Positions 23,841-32,791 of a stretch of 64,000 bases of DNA are shown in pieces. The DNA is taken from positions 1 to 64,000 of the forward strand of contig NZ_WBIQ01000006.1 of the NCBI RefSeq assembly GCF_009749405.1, written 5' to 3'. Below the pieces are notes generated by a model, which made no database searches, was not told the origin of the DNA, and saw nothing but the letters and a program-made list of their open reading frames with translations. The position numbers and the translations under genes are program-made. The DNA comes from Agromyces lapidis (GTDB lineage: Bacteria > Actinomycetota > Actinomycetes > Actinomycetales > Microbacteriaceae). Position 1 is the first letter of the stretch, and each line of letters opens with the position of its first letter.

Positions 23841-25062
23841 GTATCGCGCAGAGGCGAGCGGTGCCGTCGCGGCCGTGCGACCGGGGGCCGCGCTGCTGGT
23901 CTCCGGTGCATCGGCGGCGACCGTGGCCGCAGAATTGTGGGCCGTGCTCGCGCCCGATGCGACGACGGCGGTGCTCGAGCGGCTCACGGCCGACGGGCTC
24001 GGCCGCACCCCCGATTTCGCACTCCTGACGTGGCAGCCGGCCGGCGAGGGCCTCGGCGGCGTCCGCATCATCGTGCGCGGTGCGTTCGAGGTCGTCGCCG
24101 GCGAGGTCGTCGTGTCGGGCGCGGCCGTCTCGACCTGGGCCGAACGGTTCGTCGACGACGCCGAGCGCGTCGAGATCGCACATGCGGATGCCACGGGGGT
24201 CGCCTCGTGGCTGCCGATCGTCGACGGCGTGGTGGCTGCGGCGGCCGTCGTCGTGCCGGGCGCGTCGCCGACCGGCGAGGCCGTCGCTCCGAAGCCCATG
24301 GAGACCTCGGCCCCCGAACCCGTGGCGCCGGCGATCTCCGGGGCGGCGATCCCCGCGGCGCCGGCGATCCCCGTGGCGGAGGCCGACGACGCCGAGACGC
24401 TCGCGGTCACGGAGCACACGATCGCGCCGATCGACGAAGAGACCATCGTCGGGGTGACCGATTTCATCCGCCCGCCCGAGGCGACCGGGGTTCCGCCCGT
24501 GGCCGCTCCGACGGCGCCGAACGTCGTGCCGGCCGCCGCCATCGTCGGCGACCTCGACGAGACCATCGCGCGGCCGATCGGCGAGGGCGCGTCCGCGCCC
24601 TTCGCCCCCGGCGACCACGACGGCATGACCGTCGCGAGCGCCGACATCCGGCGCCTGCGGGCGGAGCGCGAGGCATCCCGCCCCGCGTCGACGCCCGACG
24701 CCCCGGCAACGGCGACGGATTCGCCGGGGGTGCGCGTGCGCATGCCCGACGGCAGCTTCGAACCGCTCGGCCACGAGATCGTGCTCGGCCGCTCGCCGAG
24801 CGTCAGCAAGGTCTCGGGCGGCCGCCTGCCGAGGCTCGTCACGATCGGGCACGGCGATCCCGACATCTCGCGCAGTCACGTGCGCCTCGCGCTCGAAGGC
24901 GGCACGGTCGTCGTCACCGACCTGCACTCGCGCAACGGCACGCTCGTGGTCGCCCCCGGCCGCGCGCCGGTGAAGCTCCGCGCCGGCGAGCCGACGCCCG
25001 TGCTCATCGGCACCGTCGTCGACCTCGGCGGCGGCTGGACGATCCAGGTGGTGGGCGACTGA
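23833..25062 (+). CDS. FHA domain protein with an unrecognised N-terminal domain
   Basis: 409 residues. An N-terminal domain of about 130 residues (starts MAEYRAEASGAVAAVRPGAA) that I do not recognise is followed by an Ala/Pro-rich linker with several DxxTI and EETIV-type Thr sites, possible kinase targets (DEETIVGVTDF, DLDETIARPIG). The C-terminal FHA domain (about residues 296-405) has the phosphothreonine-binding core LGRSP, ISRSHVRLALEG and DLHSRNGT. The TI-containing motifs resemble phospho-sites that FHA proteins present to each other. It overlaps the phosphatase and shares one base with the kinase start. Likely role: phospho-dependent adaptor. Confidence 0.85.
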   Translation: MAEYRAEASGAVAAVRPGAALLVSGASAATVAAELWAVLAPDATTAVLERLTADGLGRTPDFALLTWQPAGEGLGGVRIIVRGAFEVVAGEVVVSGAAVSTWAERFVDDAERVEIAHADATGVASWLPIVDGVVAAAAVVVPGASPTGEAVAPKPMETSAPEPVAPAISGAAIPAAPAIPVAEADDAETLAVTEHTIAPIDEETIVGVTDFIRPPEATGVPPVAAPTAPNVVPAAAIVGDLDETIARPIGEGASAPFAPGDHDGMTVASADIRRLRAEREASRPASTPDAPATATDSPGVRVRMPDGSFEPLGHEIVLGRSPSVSKVSGGRLPRLVTIGHGDPDISRSHVRLALEGGTVVVTDLHSRNGTLVVAPGRAPVKLRAGEPTPVLIGTVVDLGGGWTIQVVGD

Positions 25063-26720
25063 TGCGGCGCGCCACCTCGACACCGCCCGAGCTTCCGGGA
25101 TACAACTCGCTCGGCCTGCTCGGCTCGGGCGGCTTCGCCGACGTCTTCCTCTACGAGCAGCGCCTGCCGCGCCGCAAGGTCGCCGTCAAGGTGCTGCTCA
25201 CCGAAGAGCTCGGCCGCGACACCCGCGCCCAGTTCGTCGCCGAGGCGAACCTCATGGCGCAGCTCTCGGCGCACCCGTTCATCGTCACCATCTTCCACGC
25301 CGACGTCTCGGCCGACGGACGCCCGTACTTCGTCATGGAGTACTGCTCGGGCCCGAGCCTCGCCGAGCGCTACAAGCGCGAGCCGTTCTCGGTCGAAGAC
25401 GCGCTGCGCACCGGCGTGCGGCTCGCCGGCGCGATCGCCACCGCGCACGCCGCCGGCATCCTGCACCGCGACATCAAGCCCGCCAACGTGCTCACGAACG
25501 ACTACGGCTGGCCCGCGCTCACCGACTTCGGCATCTCGTCGAACCTCGAGGGCGAGCTTCCGGTGCATACCGTCACGGTGGCCGAGCTCGGTGCGACCGG
25601 TTCGGCGTCGGGCACCGGGCAGTCGGCGGTCGGGCTCAGCGTGCCGTGGTCGCCGCCAGAGATGTTCGACGACGACCCGAAGCCCGACCCGCGCAGCGAC
25701 GTCTTCTCGCTCGCGGCGACGGTGCACACGCTGCTCGCCGGGCGCACCCCGTTCGAGATCCCCGGGCGTTCCAACGGTTCTCTCGACCTCATGGGGCGCA
25801 TCGAGCGCGGTGCGATCACGCCGATCGGCCGCACCGATGTGCCCGCGAGCCTCGCCGCCGTGCTGGCGAAGGGCATGGCGACCCGTCGCGACGACCGCTA
25901 TCCGAGTGCGGTCGAGTTCGCCCGCGCCCTCCAACGCGTCGAGCTCGAGCTCGGCTATGCCGCGACGAACATCGAGGTGCCGAACCTCGCCGCCGAGCGC
26001 GAGGCGCAGTCGGGTGACGACGACGGCGCCGACGCGACGCGGGCCCGTTCGGTCACGACCGTCGCCGCGCAGGCCCCCGTCGCGCCGGCGGCCGCGCCCG
26101 TGGCACCCCCACCGGTCGTGCCGCCGCCCGTCGACGACGACCGAACCCTCGCCCGCTCGCCGCAGCAGGTCGCCGCGCAGCCTCCGGCGCCCGTGGTCGA
26201 CGATGCGACCATGCTCCGCACGCGTGGCCCGGCTGTGGCCGACGCCACGGTCGTCCGGCCGGCAGGTGCGACCGCTGCCTCCGCCACGACGTCGGTGCCG
26301 ACCGAGACCCGGGCGCCTCGGCGCTCGCGCGTCGGCGTGATCGTCGCCTCGGTCGCCGCGGTCGTGGTCGTCGCCGTCGTCGGCATCGCGATCGCTCTCT
26401 CGGGCACCTTGACCGCGCCCGAACCAGAGGTCGAGTCGCCGACCGGCGGCGAAGATGCGGTGATCGAGGCGACGGTGCCGGCACCGACGGTCGAGTTCGC
26501 GGGCCTCGACGGCACGTCCGCCGTCTTCGACGTGGCGCACGACGACGCCGAGGACGGCGACCGCTATCGCTGGAAGCGCGTCGACGGCTCGGGCTCGACC
26601 GAGGTCACCGAGGGCCCGACGATCACCGTCGCGAACGGCGCGGGGGGTGTCGTCTGCATCGACGTCGAGGTGCAGCGCGGCAGCAAGACTTCCGAACCGG
26701 TGAGGGGATGCTCCGGATGA
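25062..26720 (+). CDS. Transmembrane Ser/Thr protein kinase (PknB-like)
   Basis: 552 residues. The kinase domain (about 14-290) has the glycine loop GLLGSGGFADVF, Lys43 in VAVKVLL, HRDIKPAN with catalytic Asp137, and DFG at 155. The activation segment is rich in Thr/Ser, and the APE motif reads PPE (WSPPEMF). A Pro/Ala linker holding DRTLARS and DATMLRT sites leads to one membrane helix (about 423-447) and a roughly 100-residue outside domain, beta-rich, with a Cys pair (VVCIDVEV, VRGCSG) resembling an FN3/Ig fold rather than PASTA repeats. It therefore probably senses something at the surface, possibly the giant proteins from the same operon. Confidence 0.93.
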   Translation: MRRATSTPPELPGYNSLGLLGSGGFADVFLYEQRLPRRKVAVKVLLTEELGRDTRAQFVAEANLMAQLSAHPFIVTIFHADVSADGRPYFVMEYCSGPSLAERYKREPFSVEDALRTGVRLAGAIATAHAAGILHRDIKPANVLTNDYGWPALTDFGISSNLEGELPVHTVTVAELGATGSASGTGQSAVGLSVPWSPPEMFDDDPKPDPRSDVFSLAATVHTLLAGRTPFEIPGRSNGSLDLMGRIERGAITPIGRTDVPASLAAVLAKGMATRRDDRYPSAVEFARALQRVELELGYAATNIEVPNLAAEREAQSGDDDGADATRARSVTTVAAQAPVAPAAAPVAPPPVVPPPVDDDRTLARSPQQVAAQPPAPVVDDATMLRTRGPAVADATVVRPAGATAASATTSVPTETRAPRRSRVGVIVASVAAVVVVAVVGIAIALSGTLTAPEPEVESPTGGEDAVIEATVPAPTVEFAGLDGTSAVFDVAHDDAEDGDRYRWKRVDGSGSTEVTEGPTITVANGAGGVVCIDVEVQRGSKTSEPVRGCSG

Positions 26721-27430
26721 GGCCACTGCGAGTCGAATACTGCGGGGAGTGGTACACGGTCGAGGCGGGGGAGCCGTTCACGATCGGCCGCGACTCCGAC
26801 CTCACGATCGACGAGAACCCGTACCTGCACCGCACCTTCCTGACGCTGTCGTCGGAGTACGGCCTGTGGTGGCTCTCGAACGTCGGGCAGCTGCTCTCGG
26901 CGACCGTGTCGGACGCCACCGGCAGCGTGCAGGCCTGGGTCGCTCCGGGGGCGAAGCTGCCCCTCGTGTTCCAGACCGTGCACGTCATGTTCAGCGCCGG
27001 CGCGACGACCTACGACTTCACCGTGCACGCCGAGGAGGACTTCTACAACACCTCGCTCACGGCGACGCCCGCCGACGGCGGCACCACGGTGATGCCGGTC
27101 ACCCTCACGACGAGTCAGCGGCTGCTCGTGGTCGCGCTCGCCGAGCACCTGCTCGCCCAGCCGACGGCCGGGCGAGCGACGGTGCCCTCGTCGGCCGAGG
27201 CCGCGGCCCGCCTCGGCTGGAGCATGACGACCTTCAACCGCAAGCTCGACAACGTCTGCGAGAAGCTCGACCGCATCGGCGTCGACGGACTGCGCGGCGG
27301 ACGGGGCAAGCTCGCCACGAACCGTCGCGCCCGCCTCGTCGAGTACGCCGTGGCGACCCGCCTCGTGAGCGCCGACGACCTGCCGATGCTCGATCGCGCG
27401 GCCGACGACGCCGAAGACGCCCGCACGTGA
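26717..27430 (+). CDS. FHA-like/helix-turn-helix protein of the kinase operon
   Basis: 237 residues. The N-terminal 100 residues look like a divergent FHA domain (EPFTIGRDSDLTIDENPYLH, then RTFLTLSSEYGLWWLSNVGQ), with the usual Ser-x-x-His replaced by NPYLHR. The C-terminal half contains a helix-turn-helix-like stretch, SSAEAAARLGWSMTTFNRKL, followed by DNVCEKLDRIGV and a basic tail GGRGKLATNRRAR. DNA binding is plausible, giving a phospho-responsive regulator, but a protein-binding role is equally open. I choose ATG 26717 (overlaps the kinase stop, AGGGG upstream) over ATG 26708. Its own stop overlaps the first giant gene by GTGA. Confidence 0.7.
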   Translation: MRPLRVEYCGEWYTVEAGEPFTIGRDSDLTIDENPYLHRTFLTLSSEYGLWWLSNVGQLLSATVSDATGSVQAWVAPGAKLPLVFQTVHVMFSAGATTYDFTVHAEEDFYNTSLTATPADGGTTVMPVTLTTSQRLLVVALAEHLLAQPTAGRATVPSSAEAAARLGWSMTTFNRKLDNVCEKLDRIGVDGLRGGRGKLATNRRARLVEYAVATRLVSADDLPMLDRAADDAEDART

Positions 27431-30400
27431 TCCCATCGCCTCGGAGCGGGCGGACTCGCTCCGTGGCATCCATCGCCGCGATCGCCCTGCTCGCCGCGAT
27501 CCCGTTCGGCATCGCCGTGCTGCACGACGGGTTCCCCGTCACCGACGTCGACCTCGACGCGCGGACCGTTTGGGTGACGAACGGCGACGCCCTGCTCGCC
27601 GGACGGCTTTCGAAGCCCATCGCCGAGCTCGACGGCGCGGTGAACACCGCGTCTCGCAGCACCGAGGTCTACCAGCACGGCGACGACGTCTTCCTCTACG
27701 ACGGCGAGGCCGGCGCGATCGAGCGGGTCGACCCGTCGTTCACGACGCTCGTCGAGCGCACCGAGCTGCCGCCGGGCTCGAGCGTCGCCTACGGCGGTGA
27801 CTTCCTGGCCGTCGCGTCGCCCGAGGGCGAGGTCTGGATCCTCGACGCGGCCGCGCCGCTCGCTTTCGATCCCGGTTCGGCGCCGCCGATCGTCGAGGCC
27901 GGCACGGGAGCGCAGCTCGCGGTGACGGGCGAGGGCACCGTGTTCGTGAGCTCGCCGCGCGAGGGCGCGCTCTTCAGGATCGGGGCCGGCGCCGCGGCAT
28001 CCGAACGCACCGAACTGCCCGAACTCGGCGAGCACCGGCTCGCCGCAGTGGGCGAGCACGCCGTCGTGCTCGACCTCGAGCGCAACCGTCTGATCACCGA
28101 CCGGGCGACGGTCGAGCTGCCCGCTGCGGCGCTCGAACTGCAGCAGAGCGGGCCCGACGACGCGGCAGCGCTCGTGGCGACCGGAACCGGGCTCCTCGAG
28201 GTGCCGCTCGCGGGCGGCGAGGTGCGACGCATCGACGTGGGGATCACGGGCGAGCTGACCGACCCCGACGACGTCTCCGCGCCGGTGCGAGTCGACGGAT
28301 GCGCGCACGGGGCATGGGCCGGCGCCGGTCGCTACGCGGTCGCCTGCGGCGACGGCGAGGCCCGGACGGTCGAACTCGACCGAGTGACGCACAACGTCGA
28401 ACTCGAATTCCGCGTCAATCGCAGCGTGATCGCCCTCAACGACCTCACGAGCGGCAACGCCTGGCTGCTCGACTCCGAGCTGCGGCTCGTCGACGACTGG
28501 GAGCAGGCGACACCGCCCGAAGACGAGGAGACCGAGGACGGCGACGAGGAATCGCAGACCCAGTCCTTCGAGGACACCCTCGCCGAACGCACGGAGGAGA
28601 ACCGCGCCCCGCTCGCCCGCGACGACGTCTTCGGCGTGCGCCCCGGAGTGACGACCATCATCCCGGTCCTCGACAACGACTCCGATCCCGACGGCGACGT
28701 GCTCACCATCGCCTCGACGGGCGAGGTGCCCGGGTCGCGAGGGGTGCTCGAGACGATCGACGGCGGGCGGGCGCTCCAGTTCACGCCGGCCGACGGCATG
28801 CAGGGCTCCGTGAGCTTCCGCTACTCGGCGAGCGACGGCCGCCCCGGCGGCGTTGCCGAAGCGCAGGTCGACCTCGCCGTGCGACCGCTCGAGCAGAACA
28901 CGGCGCCGGCATCGCTGCGGAATACGGCGATCAGCGTGGAGCAGGGGCAGCGCGCCTCGTACAACGTGCTGCGCGACTGGCGCGATCCTGACGGCGACGC
29001 CGTCTTCCTCGTCTCGGCGACGCCGAAGGGCGACGACGCGGTCAGCTTCGCGCCCGACGGGGAACTCACCTTCACGCACACGTCGGGCGAGCTCGGCGAG
29101 AAGGAGATCGCCTTCGTCGTCTCGGACGGCGTCGACCAGTCCACCGGCACCCTCGCGATCGAGGTGAAGCCGCACGGGGAGCTGCACCCGGTGGGCACCC
29201 CCGACTTCGCGACGACCTTCACCGGCGAGACCGTGCTCATCGAGCCGCTCGCGAACGACCAGAGCCCCGGGGGCGAACCGCTCGCGCTCCTCGGCCTCGA
29301 CGAGGTGCCCGACGACGCCGAGGTCGTCCCGAACCTCGAACGCGGCACCATCGGCTTCACCGCAGCCGCGGCCGGCAGCTACACCGTGCTGTACCAGCTC
29401 GGCGCCGGCTCGAGCTCGAGCGTCGGGCTCATCCGCGTCGACGTCGAGGAGCGGCCGGCTGAGCCGCTCGCGCCGATCGCCGTGACCGATCTCGCCTACC
29501 TGCGCGCCGGCGAGCCCGTCTCGGTGCCCGTGCTCGCGAACGACGTCTCGCCGAGCGGCGACGTGCTCGCGGTGCAGGCGGTCGACACGCAGGAGGTCGA
29601 GGGGAGGCTCACGGTCGAGGTGCTGACGAATGCGGTCGTGCGGATCACCCCGTCGTCGGCGCTCACCGAACAGCTGCAGCTCGAGGTGACGATCAGCGAC
29701 GGACGGGAGAGCACGACCTCGGGACTCACCGTCGTGCCGGTGCCGCCGCTCGTCAAGCACCAACCGCCCATCGCGGTCGACGACGAAGTGCGCGTGCGGG
29801 CCGGCGACATCGTGACCGTGCCCGTGCTCGACAACGACTCCCACCCCGACCATGCGCCCCTGGCCGTCGAGCCCGAGCTCGTCGACGACGCCTCAGCCGG
29901 AGGGCTCGCGTTCGTCAGCGGCAACACGGTGCGGTATCAGGCGCCCGACGAGCCCGGCGTGTACTCGGTCGACTACCGGCTCACGGATCCCTCCCGCGAG
30001 ACCGCCGTCGCCTCGGTGCGATTCACCGTCGTGGGCCGTGGGGCGGAGAACGCCGCGCCGAGCGCGCGGCCGCTGACGACCAGGACGTTCGCCGACTCGT
30101 CGGTGAAGGTCGACGTGCCGCTCGACGGTCTCGACCCCGACGGCGACTCCGTCGCCCTCCGCGGGGTCACCTCGACGCCGAAGCTCGGACGCATCGTCGC
30201 GACCGACACCGGCAGCATCGAGTACGAGTCGTACCCGGGCATGTCGGGCACCGACAGCTTCCAGTACGAGGTGGAGGACGCGCTCGGCGAACGGGCCACC
30301 GGAACCATCCGCGTCGGGGTGATTCCTCGGGCGGGCACGGACTCCCCGCCGAACGCGGTCGACGACACGGTCGAGATCCTGCCCCGACGAGTCGCCTCCG

Positions 30401-32676
30401 TGCCGGTGTGGCGCAACGACTCCGACCCGAACGGCTACCGGCTCGAGGTCGACGAGGAGCTCGTCGAGGTCGACGAGGGCATCGAGGCCGAGGTCGACGA
30501 CGATCGCGTCGTCGTCGAGGCGCCCGACGAGGAGGGGGCGTTCACGATCCGCTATCGGATCGACAACGGGCACGGCGGCGTCGACACGGCGTTCCTGCAG
30601 GTGCTCGTGACCGAGGACGCCCGGCCGGTGCCCCCGAGCTCGGTCGACCAGTTCGTCGCCGTGGAGGACGTCGTCGACGGACGCGCTGCGGACGTGGACG
30701 TGCTCGAGGGCGCGGAGAATCCCGGCGGGCGCGTCGGCGACCTCGTCGTCTCGCTCGAGGGGCGGGGCACGGATGCCGCGGAGTTGCTGCCGGACGGCGA
30801 GGTCCGCGTGCGCGCCGGCGACGCGCGCCGAGCGATCGCCTACCGGCTCACGAACGAGGTCGACGGCCTCTCGACGACTTCGTTCATCATCGTGCCGCCC
30901 GCGCCCGACGGTGCGAGCGAGGCCCGGCCCGCACCGCCGTACCTCGCGGAGCTGCCGCCGCAGCAGACGTCGCTCGACACCCCGATCGAGTGGTCGATCC
31001 ACGACCTCGTCGTCGTGCCGTCGGGACATCCGCCGCTCGTGCTCTCGGCCTCGGCGACGAACGGCGACGGCTCCGAGGTCAAGGTCGACGGCGAGACCCT
31101 GCGGTTCACGCCGGCGAAGGGGTATCGGGGACCGGCCTCGGTGAGCTTCGCGGTGACCGACGGCACCTCCGAGTCCGACCCCGACGGCGTCTCGGCGCTG
31201 CTCACGATCCCGGTGACCGTCGGCGATCCCGATCTCGCCGACGTCGCCCCGACGTTCACCGCGCAGACCGTGACGATCGAGGCGGGCGAGGAACCGCTCA
31301 CGATCGACCTGCGCGACTCGGCCTCCCACCCCAACCCCGAGCTCGCCGACCGGATCGCGTTCGGCGGGCTTTCGGGCTCGACGAGCGAGGTGAAGGCGGG
31401 GCTCGCGGGCTCCGAGCTCACCGTCATGGCGCCCCGCGGGGTGCAGCCGGGTACGACCGCGACCCTCGAGTTCGACGTGTCGCTCGGCGAGTTCGTCGTG
31501 CCGGGTGAGGTCGTCGTGGTCGTGGCATCCTCGACCCGGCCGCCGGCGCGTACCGCCGACGACCCGAACGACGCGGAGCAGCGCACCTTCCGCCCGTCGC
31601 AGACGATCGAGCTCGACGTCCTCGCCAACGACTTCAATCCCTTCGCGGCCGAGGGCGAGCCGCTGCGCGTCGTCGGCGCCGTGCTCGACCGATCCGGGGT
31701 GGGGGAGTCCGCCGACATCGCGTTCACCGACGACACGGTGACGATCCGCACGGGGCCGGGCGCGACCGGCACGCTGAGCGCGGTCTACACGGTGCAGGAC
31801 GCGACCCGCGATCGCACGAGGCAGGTGCAGGGGCGCGTCGTCCTCTCGATCGTCGACGTCCCCGATCGCCCGCGGGCGCCCGGAGCGAGCGAAGGCGACG
31901 GCCTGGCGACGGTCACCGTCGAATCGACGGCGTCGAACAACTCGCCGATCCTCGACTACACGATCTCGTGGCCGGGCGGGCAGCTGACGGTTCCGCGCGA
32001 GGGCAGCTACACGGTGAGCGGGCTCCGGAACGGCACCGACTACGCGTTCCGGGTGACCGCTCGCAATGCCGTCGGCAGCTCGACCCCTTCGCCCGAGAGC
32101 GTCGCGGTCCGTCCGTACGGCGTACCGGGAGCGCCCGCGAGCGCGAGCCTCAGTGCGACCACGAACGGTACGGGGGACATGACGCTCAGCTGGTCGCCGC
32201 CCGCGAACGACGGCGGTCGCGGCATCGGCGAGTACCGCTGGCGGCAGGTCGGAGCGGGGAACTCCAGCTCGACGACGGCGACGGCGGTGAACTTCCGGAT
32301 GGGCGTGGGCACGCAGTACACGTTCGAGGTGCAGGCCTGCAACGCGCGCGGATGCGGCGGATGGACCCGCTCCAACCCCGCGACGCCGACCGCGCCCCCG
32401 CCGTGGACGCCGACGCACTACTCGACGACGATCACGCAGTCGACGTGCCCCGAACCCGGATCGGCGTATCCCGACGGGCCGTGGAACGGGGACAGCGGGT
32501 GCTCGTTCAAGCCGCAGGGCGCGCTGGCGCCGGGCACGGTGATCGACGCGTGGTGCTACTCGCAGCGCAACGGCGAGCACTGGCTGTACTTCACCTCCGA
32601 GAGCGGCGCCTACGACGGCTGGTTCGTCTCCGCTGCAGACACGAGTCGACCCGGACGCTCGCTCCCCGACTGCTGA
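27427..32676 (+). CDS. Giant Ig/cadherin-like repeat surface protein 1
   Basis: 1749 residues. An N-terminal signal anchor (about 12-32) exports a beta-propeller-like head (about 35-360; blades such as GDDVFLYDGEAGAIERVDPS). A very acidic linker (about 361-390, ending SFEDTLAER) leads to eleven Ig/cadherin-like repeats of about 95 residues, several with the calcium-binding style VLDNDSDPDGDVL. Then two FN3-like domains (about 1480-1665) and an 85-residue tip with Cys pairs (TITQSTCPEPGS, DSGCSF, DAWCYS, LPDC). There is no LPXTG or C-terminal helix, so it is held by the N-terminal anchor. GTG 27427 overlaps the previous stop. An adhesin, wall spacer or kinase ligand are possibilities. Confidence 0.85.
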   Translation: MIPSPRSGRTRSVASIAAIALLAAIPFGIAVLHDGFPVTDVDLDARTVWVTNGDALLAGRLSKPIAELDGAVNTASRSTEVYQHGDDVFLYDGEAGAIERVDPSFTTLVERTELPPGSSVAYGGDFLAVASPEGEVWILDAAAPLAFDPGSAPPIVEAGTGAQLAVTGEGTVFVSSPREGALFRIGAGAAASERTELPELGEHRLAAVGEHAVVLDLERNRLITDRATVELPAAALELQQSGPDDAAALVATGTGLLEVPLAGGEVRRIDVGITGELTDPDDVSAPVRVDGCAHGAWAGAGRYAVACGDGEARTVELDRVTHNVELEFRVNRSVIALNDLTSGNAWLLDSELRLVDDWEQATPPEDEETEDGDEESQTQSFEDTLAERTEENRAPLARDDVFGVRPGVTTIIPVLDNDSDPDGDVLTIASTGEVPGSRGVLETIDGGRALQFTPADGMQGSVSFRYSASDGRPGGVAEAQVDLAVRPLEQNTAPASLRNTAISVEQGQRASYNVLRDWRDPDGDAVFLVSATPKGDDAVSFAPDGELTFTHTSGELGEKEIAFVVSDGVDQSTGTLAIEVKPHGELHPVGTPDFATTFTGETVLIEPLANDQSPGGEPLALLGLDEVPDDAEVVPNLERGTIGFTAAAAGSYTVLYQLGAGSSSSVGLIRVDVEERPAEPLAPIAVTDLAYLRAGEPVSVPVLANDVSPSGDVLAVQAVDTQEVEGRLTVEVLTNAVVRITPSSALTEQLQLEVTISDGRESTTSGLTVVPVPPLVKHQPPIAVDDEVRVRAGDIVTVPVLDNDSHPDHAPLAVEPELVDDASAGGLAFVSGNTVRYQAPDEPGVYSVDYRLTDPSRETAVASVRFTVVGRGAENAAPSARPLTTRTFADSSVKVDVPLDGLDPDGDSVALRGVTSTPKLGRIVATDTGSIEYESYPGMSGTDSFQYEVEDALGERATGTIRVGVIPRAGTDSPPNAVDDTVEILPRRVASVPVWRNDSDPNGYRLEVDEELVEVDEGIEAEVDDDRVVVEAPDEEGAFTIRYRIDNGHGGVDTAFLQVLVTEDARPVPPSSVDQFVAVEDVVDGRAADVDVLEGAENPGGRVGDLVVSLEGRGTDAAELLPDGEVRVRAGDARRAIAYRLTNEVDGLSTTSFIIVPPAPDGASEARPAPPYLAELPPQQTSLDTPIEWSIHDLVVVPSGHPPLVLSASATNGDGSEVKVDGETLRFTPAKGYRGPASVSFAVTDGTSESDPDGVSALLTIPVTVGDPDLADVAPTFTAQTVTIEAGEEPLTIDLRDSASHPNPELADRIAFGGLSGSTSEVKAGLAGSELTVMAPRGVQPGTTATLEFDVSLGEFVVPGEVVVVVASSTRPPARTADDPNDAEQRTFRPSQTIELDVLANDFNPFAAEGEPLRVVGAVLDRSGVGESADIAFTDDTVTIRTGPGATGTLSAVYTVQDATRDRTRQVQGRVVLSIVDVPDRPRAPGASEGDGLATVTVESTASNNSPILDYTISWPGGQLTVPREGSYTVSGLRNGTDYAFRVTARNAVGSSTPSPESVAVRPYGVPGAPASASLSATTNGTGDMTLSWSPPANDGGRGIGEYRWRQVGAGNSSSTTATAVNFRMGVGTQYTFEVQACNARGCGGWTRSNPATPTAPPPWTPTHYSTTITQSTCPEPGSAYPDGPWNGDSGCSFKPQGALAPGTVIDAWCYSQRNGEHWLYFTSESGAYDGWFVSAADTSRPGRSLPDC

Positions 32677-32704
32677 CGGCGGATTCGATGGGGATGACTC
32701 CCCA

Positions 32705-32734
32705 TGTGACGTCGTCGCGAGCCCGTGTTAGCGT
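32705..32734 (+). promoter_or_regulatory. Weak candidate promoter in the gap before the second giant gene
   Basis: The 115-bp gap 32677-32791 is the only sizeable non-coding gap in the operon. It holds TGTGAC (32705-32710) and TAGCGT (32729-32734) with an 18-bp spacer, and a CCCC-GTTGT-GGGG mini-hairpin at 32738-32750. An internal promoter for the second giant gene and the MoxR set is possible but unproven. Confidence 0.3.
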
Positions 32735-32791
32735 GTACCCCGTTGTGGGGCCTGGTCGCCCCGAAGAAGCCGTCGTGATATCCGGGGAGCA

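Noticed and set aside
27115-29853. Long antisense open frame (912 codons) across the first giant gene, and similar ones elsewhere
   Set aside because: Third-position GC bias produces long mirror frames in high-GC DNA; the product is low-complexity Arg/Asp/Val sequence with no domain or ribosome site.
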